A stretch of DNA of 64,000 nt from Aquitalea aquatilis (GCF_005155025.1 NZ_CP039731.1:4092001-4156000); one strand, 5' to 3'. Shown: positions 29,281-37,972, numbered from the stretch's first letter. Made by a program: numbers and translations. Notes: generated by a model from the sequence alone, not told the origin.

Positions 29281-29643
29281 ATGCGTGAACAGATGCTCAA
29301 GTCCATCCTGAGTGACCTTAACGGTGCATCCGCCGATATCGAAGCGTCGGCCATCATCTCATCCGACGGCCTGACCATGGCCGCCCTGCTGCCGCAGGAT
29401 GTGGACGAAGACCGTGTCGGTGCCATGGCCGCAGCCATGCTGTCGCTGGGCGAACGCACCGCCAAGGAACTGGCACGCGGCGAACTGGAACAGGTGATGG
29501 TGAAGGGCGACAACGGCTACATCCTGATGAGCTATGCCGGCCGCGATGCCGTACTCACCGTGATTGCCCGCCGCGAAGCCAAGCTGGGGCTGATTTTCCT
29601 CGATGCCAAGCGCGCCGCGCGCAATATCGCCGAAATCCTGTAA
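29281..29643 (+). CDS. roadblock/LC7-domain protein
   Basis: A 120-residue single-domain protein with clear roadblock features: MLKSILSDLNGASADIEASAIISSDGL at the start (split across helix 1 and strand 1), MAAAMLSLGERTAKELARG (helix 2), VMVKGDNGYILMSYAG (strands), and a final LGLIFLDAKRAARNIAEIL. This pattern is close to MglB/CvnB-type proteins. The family forms dimers that modulate small GTPases, matching the GTPase two genes upstream. A ribosome site (GGAGAAA) precedes the ATG at 29281. It is the last gene of the six-gene module; a hairpin at 29671-29698 follows. Confidence 0.9.
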   Translation: MREQMLKSILSDLNGASADIEASAIISSDGLTMAALLPQDVDEDRVGAMAAAMLSLGERTAKELARGELEQVMVKGDNGYILMSYAGRDAVLTVIARREAKLGLIFLDAKRAARNIAEIL

Positions 29644-30010
29644 GCCCCGCCATCACGGCAGCAGCACCACGGCAGGCGGTTCTCACGCGCCGCCTGCCCG
29701 GCCCCCCTGCTAGCGGCCAATCGGCCTGCACCATTCTCAAGCCCGCCACGCACCAGCAGAGACCGGCCCGGTTCAATCCGGTGCATACGCGGCAGTTTAT
29801 GTAGTGCGTCAACCCTGTCTTAAGCAATCCCTATAAAATAAGCGGCCGAGCCCGCGTGCTGCACACTGCTGCGCACAGCCCCACCTCGCCTCCTTCCTGC
29901 CCGTCCCCGCTTGCACCGCCGTGCGCCACCGTCCGCCGCCAGCCTGTTGCCACGGGCTGGGCATGCTTATTGCGTAGTGTTCAGCACAAGCCACCAAGGG
30001 GGAATGCGCG
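29644..30010. other. intergenic region with hairpin
   Basis: No gene is evident in these 367 bases. GGCAGGCGG (29671-29679) pairs with CCGCCTGCC (29690-29698), a 9-bp stem 27 bases after the roadblock gene stop, but no T tract follows, so it is at best a Rho-assisted terminator. The downstream part must contain the promoter of the Anbu cluster; a possible -10 is TATAAA near 29832. Confidence 0.45.
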
Positions 30011-31456
30011 ATGCACCAGATCACACCGCTAGATCACACCCACTACGACGAGATGCTGGCTGCCGGACAGGATGTCCGTCCGTCCTACCAGCATTTTGCC
30101 AGCTGGCTGAACCAGGCAGCACCCGACTGGCTGCGCAACAAGCAGGCCGAGGCCGACACCCTGTTTCGCCGCGTCGGCATCACTTTTGCCGTCTACGGCG
30201 ACGAAAGCGGAGCCGAACGGCTGATCCCTTTCGACACCATCCCACGCATCATTTCCGCCGCCGAATGGAAAACCCTGGAAGCCGGCTGCATCCAGCGCGT
30301 CACCGCACTCAACCGCTTTTTGCATGACATCTACCACGAGCAGGACATCCTCAAGGCCGGCATCATTCCGCCAGAGCAGATCCTCACCAATGCCGGCTAC
30401 CAGCTGGCCATGCAGGGCATAGACCTGCCGCGCCAGGTGTACGCGCACATCGCCGGGGTGGACATCATCCGCCACAGCGATGGCGGCTTTTACGTGCTGG
30501 AAGACAATCTGCGCACCCCGTCCGGCGTCAGCTACATGCTGGAAAACCGCAAGATGATGATGCGGCTGTTCCCCGAGCTGTTCGCCAGCCACGACATCAC
30601 CCCGGTCGAGCACTACCCCAATATGCTGCTGGACACCCTGCGTGCCGTGGCACCGCCCGAGGTGGACAACCCCACCGTGGTGGTGCTCACCCCCGGCCAG
30701 TACAACAGCGCCTATTTCGAACACGCCTTCCTCGCCAGCCAGATGGGGGTGGAACTGGTGGAAGGGCAGGATCTGTTCGTCAAGAACGGCCATGTCTACA
30801 TGCGCACCACCTCCGGCCCGCAGCGGGTGGATGTGATCTACCGCCGGCTGGACGATGCCTATCTGGACCCGCTGGCCTTCAACGCCGGTTCCATGCTGGG
30901 CGTGCCGGGGCTGATGTCGGTCTATCGTGAAGGCCGGGTCAGCGTGTGCAATGCCGTGGGGACCGGCGTGGCGGACGACAAGTCCATCTACCCCTATGTG
31001 CCGGACATGATCCGCTTTTATCTGGGCGAAGAACCCATCCTGCACAATGTGCCCACCTGGCAGCTGCGCAAGCCGGAAGATCTGGCCTACGTGCTGGACC
31101 ACCTGCCCGAGCTGGTGGTGAAGGAAGTCCACGGTGCCGGCGGCTACGGCATGCTGGTCGGCCCGGCAGCTACGCAGGAGGAAATCGCCGCCTACCGGCT
31201 GCGCATTCTGCAAGACCCGGCCAACTTCATCGCCCAGCCCACGCTGTCGCTGTCGACCTGCCCCACTTTTGTCGAGGCCGGCATTGCCCCGCGCCACATC
31301 GACCTGCGCCCCTTCGTACTGTCCGGCAAGAAAGTGCAGCTGGTGGCCGGCGGCCTCACCCGCGTCGCCCTGCGTGAAGGCTCGCTGGTGGTCAATTCAT
31401 CCCAAGGCGGCGGTACCAAGGACACCTGGATTCTGAAGGAGGACATCACATGCTGA
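30011..31456 (+). CDS. circularly permuted ATP-grasp protein
   Basis: A 481-residue member of the circularly permuted ATP-grasp family (DUF404/407 type 2). Visible landmarks are FASWLNQAAPDWL near the N-terminus, RVTALNRFLHDIYHEQDIL, FYVLEDNLRTPSGVSYMLEN (a nucleotide/metal loop), ELVVKEVHGAGGYGMLVGP and HIDLRPFVL near the end. Such enzymes are predicted to form peptide-like bonds by ATP-dependent ligation. It is the first gene of the conserved quartet with alpha-E, transglutaminase-like and Anbu protease genes, and its stop overlaps the alpha-E start by 7 bases. Substrates are unknown. Confidence 0.92.
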   Translation: MHQITPLDHTHYDEMLAAGQDVRPSYQHFASWLNQAAPDWLRNKQAEADTLFRRVGITFAVYGDESGAERLIPFDTIPRIISAAEWKTLEAGCIQRVTALNRFLHDIYHEQDILKAGIIPPEQILTNAGYQLAMQGIDLPRQVYAHIAGVDIIRHSDGGFYVLEDNLRTPSGVSYMLENRKMMMRLFPELFASHDITPVEHYPNMLLDTLRAVAPPEVDNPTVVVLTPGQYNSAYFEHAFLASQMGVELVEGQDLFVKNGHVYMRTTSGPQRVDVIYRRLDDAYLDPLAFNAGSMLGVPGLMSVYREGRVSVCNAVGTGVADDKSIYPYVPDMIRFYLGEEPILHNVPTWQLRKPEDLAYVLDHLPELVVKEVHGAGGYGMLVGPAATQEEIAAYRLRILQDPANFIAQPTLSLSTCPTFVEAGIAPRHIDLRPFVLSGKKVQLVAGGLTRVALREGSLVVNSSQGGGTKDTWILKEDITC

Positions 31457-32382
31457 GCCGAATGGCAGGGTGCCTGTACTGGATGGCACGTGATATGGAA
31501 CGCGCCGAGAACACCGCGCGCTTGCTGGATGTCAGCCTGCAGATGTCGCTGCTGCATGCCTCATCGCAGGACGACTTGCTGGTGCCGCTGGATGTCACCG
31601 GCAGCACCGCCAATTTTCTGCAGCGCCACCGCACCCCCACCCCGCAGACCGTATTGCACTATCTGGCGCTGGATGGCGACAACCCCGGCAGCATCTACAA
31701 CTGCATGCGCAGCGCCCGCGAAAACGCCCACGTTGTGCGGGTAAAGATCACCTCGGAAATGTGGGAACAGGTCAACGGCACCTGGCTGGAAATGCGCGAG
31801 TGGCAACGGCGCGGGCTGGACACCCGCAGCGCATCAACCTTTCTGGAATGGGTACGCGAACGCTCGCACCTGTTTCGCGGTGCCGGCTACGGCACCATGC
31901 TGCGCAACGACACCTTCCATTTCTCCCGGCTGGGGACGTTTCTGGAGCGTGCCGACAACACCGCGCGCATTCTCAACGTGAAAACCAAGCAGATCAGCGA
32001 CAACGAGCCGGAAGCGGAAAACATCCTCGACTACTACCAGTGGGCCGCGCTGCTGCGCTCGGTGTCCGGCTTTGAAGCCTACCGCGACATCTATCGCGAC
32101 AGCATCACCCCGCAGCGGGTCGCCGAGCTGCTGATCCTGCGCAACGACATGCCGCGCAGCCTGCGCGCCTGCTTTGGTGAAATCAACAAGGTACTGGCAC
32201 GCATCGAAGGCCAGGCCGGCCGCGCCGCGCGCCGCCGCGCCAGCGAAATCCAGGCCCGGCTCACCTACAGCAGCATCGAGGACATCTTTGCCGACGGGCT
32301 GGAACAGACACTGGACAGCCTGATCGACGACATCAATCTGCTGGGCAGCGCAATTCACCACAGCTATCTGGAAACCGCCTGA
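31450..32382 (+). CDS. alpha-E domain-containing protein
   Basis: A 310-residue all-helical protein of the DUF403/alpha-E family. The start MLSRMAGCLYWMARDMERAENTAR is diagnostic (quoted in halves: MLSRMAGCLYWM and RDMERAENTARLLD), as is the second RADNTARIL motif in FLERADNTARILN. The family nearly always accompanies the permuted ATP-grasp protein and a transglutaminase-like protein and may bind or present the ligase product; the mechanism is unknown. The ATG at 31450 lies inside the end of the preceding gene (7-base overlap), so translation is coupled. Confidence 0.92.
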   Translation: MLSRMAGCLYWMARDMERAENTARLLDVSLQMSLLHASSQDDLLVPLDVTGSTANFLQRHRTPTPQTVLHYLALDGDNPGSIYNCMRSARENAHVVRVKITSEMWEQVNGTWLEMREWQRRGLDTRSASTFLEWVRERSHLFRGAGYGTMLRNDTFHFSRLGTFLERADNTARILNVKTKQISDNEPEAENILDYYQWAALLRSVSGFEAYRDIYRDSITPQRVAELLILRNDMPRSLRACFGEINKVLARIEGQAGRAARRRASEIQARLTYSSIEDIFADGLEQTLDSLIDDINLLGSAIHHSYLETA

Positions 32383-32409
32383 TACCAGGCAACGCCAAAG
32401 GATATGGTC

Positions 32410-33198
32410 ATGAGACTCGCTATCAGCCACGAAACGCTGTACCGCTACGACAGCCCGGTGCGCCACAGCACCCAGTATCTGCGCCTGACTCCGCAGGGCG
32501 GCAATGGCCTGCGTATTCTGGACTGGCAACTGGAATTGCCCGAGTCGGCCCATCGCAGTACCGACAGCTACGGCAATATCCTGCACGTGCTGACACTGGA
32601 CTACCCGCACCAGGAAATCCGCATCAAGGTCAGCGGCACGGTGGAAACCGAGGATACCGCACCGGTGTGCGACACCCTGCCGCCACTGTTTTTCCTGCGC
32701 CAAACCGAGCTGACCACCCCGGACGAAGCACTGCGCAAGTTTGCTGCCGGCTATCGCCAGCCCACCCCCAGCCTGAGCCAGTTGCAAAGCCTGGTAGAAG
32801 GCATACGCGAACACATGCCCTTCCTGCCCGGCGAAACCCAGAGCCACACACCGGCGGCCGATGCCTTTGCCAAGGGTGCCGGCGTCTGCCAGGACCACAC
32901 CCACGTCTTTCTCAGCTGCGCCCGCCAGCTGGGCATCCCGGCGCGCTATGTCAGTGGCTATGTCTACTCGCCGGCCCACGCCGCCGACCACGTCTCCAGC
33001 CATGCCTGGGCCGAAGCCTGGGTAGACGGTGCCTGGCACAGCTTTGACGTGGCCAATGCGGTGGCCGCCAACGAGCATCACCTCAAGCTGGCCATCGGCA
33101 TGGACTATCTGGATGCCTGCCCGGTACGCGGCGTACGCTTTGGCGGCGGCACCGAAAGCATGAGCGCCCAGGCGCGCGTCTGGCTGGACGGCCAGTAA
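32410..33198 (+). CDS. transglutaminase-like cysteine protease/hydrolase
   Basis: A 262-residue transglutaminase-superfamily protein. The N-terminal bacterial transglutaminase-like domain starts MRLAISHETLYRYDSPVRHS. The catalytic triad is readable: Cys in GAGVCQDHTHVFL, His in SSHAWAEAWVDG, and Asp in HSFDVANAV. In-frame ATGs at 32404 and 32410 compete; the second is 8 bases from AAAGGA and gives the typical N-terminus. It is the third gene of the Anbu quartet, consistent with cleavage or ligation of a peptide tag together with the ATP-grasp protein. Cytoplasmic: no signal peptide is seen. Confidence 0.9.
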   Translation: MRLAISHETLYRYDSPVRHSTQYLRLTPQGGNGLRILDWQLELPESAHRSTDSYGNILHVLTLDYPHQEIRIKVSGTVETEDTAPVCDTLPPLFFLRQTELTTPDEALRKFAAGYRQPTPSLSQLQSLVEGIREHMPFLPGETQSHTPAADAFAKGAGVCQDHTHVFLSCARQLGIPARYVSGYVYSPAHAADHVSSHAWAEAWVDGAWHSFDVANAVAANEHHLKLAIGMDYLDACPVRGVRFGGGTESMSAQARVWLDGQ

Positions 33199-33245
33199 CA
33201 AGCCGGCTAGATTGCCTTTAACTCCACCACACAAGTAGCCGCATC

Positions 33246-33980
33246 ATGACTTACTGCGTCGCCATGAATCTGGCATCCGGCATGCTGTTTGCCTCGGACT
33301 CCCGCACCAATGCCGGGGTGGACCATGTGTCCACCTTCCGCAAAATGCAGTTTTTCCAGCAGCCGGACGAGCGGCTCTTGGTGCTGCTGTCCGCCGGCAA
33401 CCTGGCCACCACCCAGAGCGTGGTCAGCCTGCTGCGTCAGCGCGCCAGTGCCGGACGGGACGAGCAGAACATCCTCAACGTCCCCTCCATGTACGATGCC
33501 GCCTGTCTGGTGGGCGATACCCTGCGCGAAATCGCCGAGCGCGACGGCCCGGCGCTGAGCCAGTCCAAGATCGAAGTGGGCTGTTCCTTCCTCTTGGGCG
33601 GGCAGATCCGCGGCGAGGCACCCCGGCTGTTCAATATCTACCCGCAGGGCAATTTCATCGAAGCCACCCAGGACACACCCTACTTCCAGATCGGCGAAGC
33701 CAAATACGGCAAGCCCATCATCGACCGCGTGGTCAACTACCACACCCCGGTGGAAGACGCCGCCAAATGCGCGCTGATCAGCTTTGACTCCACCATGAAG
33801 AGCAATCTGTCGGTGGGCCTGCCCATCGACATGCTGGTGTATGACAAGGACGACTTCGGCCCCGGCATCCACCAGCGCATCACCGAGCAAGATCCCTATT
33901 TCCAGCAACTGCATACCGGCTGGGGCCAGGCCTTGCGCGAAGCCTTCGCCGCCTTGCCGCCGATGCGCTGGAAGGAATGA
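33246..33980 (+). CDS. proteasome-type protease Anbu
   Basis: A 244-residue proteasome beta-subunit-like protein of the Anbu type (ancestral beta subunit). After the initiator Met comes Thr2 (MTYCVAMNLASGMLFASDSR), the expected catalytic N-terminal nucleophile; no propeptide is present. Further family wording: VDHVSTFRKMQFF, LSAGNLATTQSV and IDRVVNYHTPVEDAAKCALISF. Crystal structures of Anbu homologues show helical or ring assemblies, but natural substrates remain unknown. It completes the quartet with the ATP-grasp, alpha-E and transglutaminase-like genes. Confidence 0.93.
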   Translation: MTYCVAMNLASGMLFASDSRTNAGVDHVSTFRKMQFFQQPDERLLVLLSAGNLATTQSVVSLLRQRASAGRDEQNILNVPSMYDAACLVGDTLREIAERDGPALSQSKIEVGCSFLLGGQIRGEAPRLFNIYPQGNFIEATQDTPYFQIGEAKYGKPIIDRVVNYHTPVEDAAKCALISFDSTMKSNLSVGLPIDMLVYDKDDFGPGIHQRITEQDPYFQQLHTGWGQALREAFAALPPMRWKE

Positions 33981-34057
33981 GCCGGCAAGAATTGAGATTG
34001 GTCAGCCGCATGGCCTATCGGCGATAATGCGCCATTGCCACTGAAAGATGCCCGCCG

Positions 34058-34681
34058 ATGAAACACGCACCGCTGACGGATAACGACTACCAACGCCTGT
34101 CCGATACCCTGCAACGCTTCCAGCGCCTGCAGTGCATGAACCTGGAAAAACTGGATGGCTTCTTCACCGCCCTGCTGTGCGGGCCGGAGGCCATCAAGCC
34201 CACTGAATGCCTGCCGCTGATTCTGGGCGAGGCCTTCGATGACGAACAGGCCTTCCGCAGCGAAAAGGATCTGGAAAAATTCGTGGCGCTGCTGATGGGC
34301 CACTGGCTGGACATCGCCCACACCCTGCAGCAAGGCAGCGAGTTCCAACCCTGGCTGGATGCCGACGCCAGTGGCGTGGTACACGGCAACGACTGGGCCG
34401 AAGGCTTTGTCGAAGGCATGCAGCTGCAACAGGACGACTGGAACCTGCTGTTTGACGATGCCGAGCATGCCAGTGCCCTGACGGCCATCATGGCGCTGGC
34501 TTTCGAACGCCACCCCGACCCGGAAATGCGCCCCTACATCGACAACAGCGACAGCAGCCAGCGCGAACAATGGCTGGCCGCCATTTCTCCTGCCGTGCAG
34601 GAAATCCACCAGTTCTTTGCCGCCATCCGTGCGCAAATGGAAGCCGAGCTGGAACAGGACGAAGCCGACGGCCAGCACTAG
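34058..34681 (+). CDS. UPF0149 (YecA/YgfB) family protein
   Basis: A 207-residue acidic helical protein. The start DYQRLSDTLQRFQ, the core LEKLDGFFTALLCGPEAIKP and GNDWAEGFVEGMQL are diagnostic of the YecA/YgfB family. The frequent C-terminal SEC-C zinc motif is absent; the tail is Glu/Asp-rich and ends at the stop. Function is not established for this form. It starts 77 bases after Anbu; it might be the end of that transcript, but composition and family give no functional link. Confidence 0.88.
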   Translation: MKHAPLTDNDYQRLSDTLQRFQRLQCMNLEKLDGFFTALLCGPEAIKPTECLPLILGEAFDDEQAFRSEKDLEKFVALLMGHWLDIAHTLQQGSEFQPWLDADASGVVHGNDWAEGFVEGMQLQQDDWNLLFDDAEHASALTAIMALAFERHPDPEMRPYIDNSDSSQREQWLAAISPAVQEIHQFFAAIRAQMEAELEQDEADGQH

Positions 34682-34842
34682 GCCGCACAAGGTCCGGCAT
34701 TATCAAGCAAATGGCAAGACGGCAAACGGGTTTGATTTGAAGTAGACTCAATGGATAGGCTGCTTCATTTCGTTCACCCCGCCACGGCTCACCCTACCAC
34801 GCCGACCAGCCTGCTCTTGTTGGCGTGCCGGACATCTGCACC

Positions 34843-35898
34843 ATGTTGACCACGCTGCTGCACCTGCCAGTCAGGTTGCTACTCATGCTTGTGCTGGGCC
34901 TGAGCTGGAGCGCCACCCTACCAGCCCGCGACATGGGCAACTGGTGCCGCCCCCAGCCCGGACTCCCCGCTGTCGACTCACTGCAACAGCGCGCCATCCG
35001 GCAACTGGGCGTGCCGCCAGCACCACTCGCCCACATCCATACCGAAGGCAGCCTGCCGCATCAGGGCATATTCGACCGGAGCGTCAAGGCCAAACGTGAC
35101 TGGCCGCGCATGCGTGACTTTGCCCTCGCCTGGTATGCCAGCGCCGACCCGCGCTTGCTGGCCGCCCTGGCCCGCTATCTGGATGCCTGGACCGAAAGCT
35201 ATCAGATCTCGTTCAACCCCATCGACGAAACCGACCTCGACGCGCTGATCGACAGCTATGCCATTACTGCGCGCAGCCTGCCCGCCACCACCCAGCAGCA
35301 GACTGCCACTTTTCTGCGCAACATGGCCAAGGGCTACATCCTGCGCATCCGCCAGGCCAAGACACCGCTCAGCGGCACCTTCATCAATAACTGGAACAGC
35401 CACCGCATCAAGCTGATCACCCTCAGCGCCGTGGCCCTGCAGGATGAGGCCATGCTGAAAACCGCCGGCGAGCTTTATCTGCAGCACATCGCCAACAATA
35501 TCAGCGCCCAGGGCGAAACCTGGGACTTCCAGGAAAGGGACGCCCTGCACTACGTCACCTACGATCTGGAAGCGCTGGTACGCGCCGCCATTGCCGCCCG
35601 CCAGGCCGGAGAACAATGGCTGGAGCGCAAAGGCCGTCAAGGTGGCAGCCTGCAGCAGGCCCTGGACTGGCTGCGACCGTATGCCGAGGGCCAACTGCAA
35701 CATCAGGAGTTTGGCCACTCACGCGTCCGCTTCGACTATGTCCGCCGCGAAGCCGGCCTGCCCGGTTTCGCCGGTAGCTGGCAGCCGGCCACCAGCCGTC
35801 ATCTCTACGCACTGGCAGCCCGCCTGTCACCCGCCTACCGCAGCCCGGTGCTGACCGGCGACACCACCCCGGACTGGATCACCCAATGCTGGCCATGA
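34843..35898 (+). CDS. alginate-lyase-family periplasmic protein (PL5-like)
   Basis: A 351-residue exported protein. The signal peptide covers about residues 1-28 (LLLMLVLGLSWSATLPA). The mature part is all-helical with the alginate lyase (AlgL) fold signature: YASADPRLLAALARYLDAW, NNWNSHRIKLITLSAVAL (the family Asn-Asn and His region), and DFQERDALHYVTYDLEALV with a Tyr/His pair expected in catalysis. Members degrade mannuronate polymers or other uronic-acid polysaccharides; substrate is uncertain and no alginate synthesis genes are in the window. ATG at 34843 was preferred over GTG at 34825 because it starts the signal peptide directly. Confidence 0.72.
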   Translation: MLTTLLHLPVRLLLMLVLGLSWSATLPARDMGNWCRPQPGLPAVDSLQQRAIRQLGVPPAPLAHIHTEGSLPHQGIFDRSVKAKRDWPRMRDFALAWYASADPRLLAALARYLDAWTESYQISFNPIDETDLDALIDSYAITARSLPATTQQQTATFLRNMAKGYILRIRQAKTPLSGTFINNWNSHRIKLITLSAVALQDEAMLKTAGELYLQHIANNISAQGETWDFQERDALHYVTYDLEALVRAAIAARQAGEQWLERKGRQGGSLQQALDWLRPYAEGQLQHQEFGHSRVRFDYVRREAGLPGFAGSWQPATSRHLYALAARLSPAYRSPVLTGDTTPDWITQCWP

Positions 35899-36331
35899 AG
35901 GCAGGGGCAATGCCAGCTCATTAAATTGCATTCGGTCGTGATCAAGCGCTGCTGTTATTCTTTATCAGCCACCCGTCCACACCCATGAAACCAATTGGTG
36001 CCGGTTTATTTGCCTTCATCCAAGACAGCAGCAGACGGTCTGCCATTAACAGCCAGGGACTTTAATAATCCGGCACTTTTGCATATGTCATGCTGCTAAT
36101 TACTATACCCATGCCAACTACTGGGAATTGGCTGTCTACGAATAATTTTTTTGATTTAAACTATTACCGTAATAAATTAAAGAAAAAACATGTTTTGGTA
36201 TGAAGATCGACTATTTGACTGCCATCTGACATAAAGAAGCATTGACTGTTTGTTCCTGCCAGTTCCTTCAATTAGAATAGATTGTAGAAAAGGGCCGCCA
36301 TTTTGCGGCCCGTATCTGTTAATAGAGACGA
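35899..36331. other. AT-rich intergenic region upstream of the Nudix gene
   Basis: No gene is supported in 433 bases. The stretch from about 35980 to 36290 is markedly AT-rich relative to the genome (for example runs of T and A near 36145-36190), which suggests a long regulatory leader or acquired sequence. A perfect hairpin, GGGCCGC (36292-36298) with GCGGCCC (36305-36311), lies 20 bases before the start codon, in the likely 5' leader. Confidence 0.5.
36250..36278 (+). promoter_or_regulatory. predicted promoter of the Nudix gene
   Basis: TTGTTC (36250-36255) and TAGAAT (36273-36278), separated by 17 bases, precede the hairpin at 36292-36311 and the start at 36332. Confidence 0.4.
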
Positions 36332-36805
36332 ATGAGAACTTTGGACGACAAAAAACCGGATCAACGGCTGCCGGCTGATCTGGCAAGACGCGCTACCGCC
36401 ATCATTGAGCTGCCGGATGGCGTTCTGGTCACGGCGGCACGCGGCGGTCGCTACAATCTGCCCGGTGGCAAGGCCAGTCGGGGCGAACTGCGCTCCCAGG
36501 CCCTGATTCGCGAAATCCGCGAAGAAACCGGCCTGCGCATCAACTCCATGCTTTACCTGTTTGACCACATCACCCCGCATAACGCCCACAAGGTTTACCT
36601 GTGCATTGCACAGGGCCAGCCCAAGCCGCAAGGGGAAATCGAACGGATCGCCCTGGTGTCCTCTCCGGATACCGATGTCGACCTGTTTGTCGAAGGCCGC
36701 GCCATCCTGCGGCGCTACGCACGCCTGCGCGGCGAGGAAACCGCCAAGGGTCAGGCACTGCGTGCCATCCTGGGGCTGGCGCGCTACATCGCCAAGGTAG
36801 ACTGA
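36332..36805 (+). CDS. Nudix hydrolase
   Basis: A 157-residue protein with a complete Nudix box, GKASRGELRSQALIREIREETGL (split: GKASRGELRSQAL / IREIREETGL), around residues 48-70, which binds the metal and hydrolyses a nucleoside-diphosphate-linked bond. The preceding beta strands (RATAIIELPDGVLVTAARGG) and the following ITPHNAHKVYLCIAQG are typical of the fold. The C-terminal extension (FVEGRAILRRYARLRGEE) is not diagnostic; substrate cannot be called. It is followed after 8 bases by a thioredoxin-like gene, so the two may be co-transcribed. Confidence 0.88.
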   Translation: MRTLDDKKPDQRLPADLARRATAIIELPDGVLVTAARGGRYNLPGGKASRGELRSQALIREIREETGLRINSMLYLFDHITPHNAHKVYLCIAQGQPKPQGEIERIALVSSPDTDVDLFVEGRAILRRYARLRGEETAKGQALRAILGLARYIAKVD

Positions 36806-36813
36806 ACACGGCC

Positions 36814-37167
36814 ATGCCAGCCAGCACACCCGTCTGGCTGACGCTGGACGAATTCGACTTTCATCACCGCCTGCCGGCACTGCCCGGCAATACGCTGGTC
36901 CTGTTCGGCCAGCCGGGCTGCTCTGCCTGTCGCAGCTGGCGGCAGGCATTGAGCCAATGGCAGCCGGCTGCGCTGCAGCAACTGGCCTATGTCGATGTGC
37001 AGCAATGCATGGCGCTGGCACACCAGTACGACATCTTCCACCTGCCCACCTTGCTGCTGTTTGTGGATGGCCACTACCACGGCCAGCTGCACAGCCCGCT
37101 GCAAGCACAAGCCATCAACCTCGCGCTGGACACGCTGCTGGCCGCCCCGGCCGCAGAAGAGCCCTGA
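36814..37167 (+). CDS. thioredoxin-like protein
   Basis: A 117-residue cytoplasmic thioredoxin-fold protein. The redox motif is CSAC in LVLFGQPGCSACRSW, with the conserved cis-Pro in IFHLPTLLLFVDG. This active site differs from the CGPC of canonical thioredoxins, so a reductant or a dedicated role is unclear. No signal peptide. It starts 8 bases after the Nudix gene. The 3' end converges with the LuxR-type regulator, 16 bases away. Confidence 0.82.
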   Translation: MPASTPVWLTLDEFDFHHRLPALPGNTLVLFGQPGCSACRSWRQALSQWQPAALQQLAYVDVQQCMALAHQYDIFHLPTLLLFVDGHYHGQLHSPLQAQAINLALDTLLAAPAAEEP

Positions 37168-37183
37168 ACCCAAGAGCCCTAAC

Positions 37184-37972
37184 CTAGACACAAGCCAGAC
37201 ACCAGCCATACAGCTGTGCCTTGCTTTTGACCCCCAGCTTGAGAAAAGCACGATCAATATAGGTTTTGCAGCTGGACTCCTTGACGCCCAGTTGTACTGC
37301 TGCGCCCTGCGCCGACATGCCCTGCAGCAGGCAATGACACATTGCCTGTTCGCGCGGCGACAGGCGAATGCCGGCAGTGGCCAGCCGCTTGTCAAACAGG
37401 TGAGGCAAGGATGGCAGCTGGGAGCGACGCAACGATACCGTCAGGCGCGCATGCTGCACCAAGAGCGGCAACAGCAAGACCACCAGCCGTCGTAGCAAGG
37501 CCAGCTCATCCAGGGCAAACGGCGCCTGATCGCGCTGCCGGTATAGCGCCAGGGCATACACGCCATCAGCCGCCCGCCCCAGCAGATTGCACTCGGCACT
37601 GATCTGATGCCGGCGAAACACATCATCGACATAATCCTGGGCCGCGATATCCTCATGCCGGATCAACACCAGCTGCGGATCCTGCAAGGGCGTTATGTGG
37701 GATAGCAGCGGGTCCTGCCGCCAGTGCTTTTCCAGATAGCTTAGCAGTGCCGGTTCGCTGTCCTGTGCGCCATCCTCGCTACGGGAAAACAGCCAGTCCA
37801 CCGACTGCACCACCGCATCCGCCCCGTGCTGATTGAAGCGGGCCGCACTCAGATGGCACAGGGGTATCCGCGCATGCAACCATTGCCATAGCCGGTGCGG
37901 AAAATCCGCCCCGCCCAAGCTGGCCACCAGCTCTGCGGCGGTCTCCAGCGGTATGTGCATCCCCTCGGTCAT
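37184..37972 (-). CDS. LuxR-type transcriptional regulator
   Basis: A 262-residue regulator. The C-terminal helix-turn-helix is LSPREQAMCHCLLQGMSAQG (start) followed by AVQLGVKESSCKTYIDRAFLKLG, the NarL/LuxR pattern. The N-terminal 180 residues form a sensory domain with little recognisable homology; no autoinducer-binding residues can be identified. The start at 37972 is preceded by a strong GGGGGAGG site; earlier in-frame codons are not needed. It is divergent from the PotF-like binding-protein gene (107 bases apart), a usual arrangement for a local regulator, so control of 38080-42051 is inferred. Confidence 0.82.
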   Translation of the reverse strand: MTEGMHIPLETAAELVASLGGADFPHRLWQWLHARIPLCHLSAARFNQHGADAVVQSVDWLFSRSEDGAQDSEPALLSYLEKHWRQDPLLSHITPLQDPQLVLIRHEDIAAQDYVDDVFRRHQISAECNLLGRAADGVYALALYRQRDQAPFALDELALLRRLVVLLLPLLVQHARLTVSLRRSQLPSLPHLFDKRLATAGIRLSPREQAMCHCLLQGMSAQGAAVQLGVKESSCKTYIDRAFLKLGVKSKAQLYGWCLACV

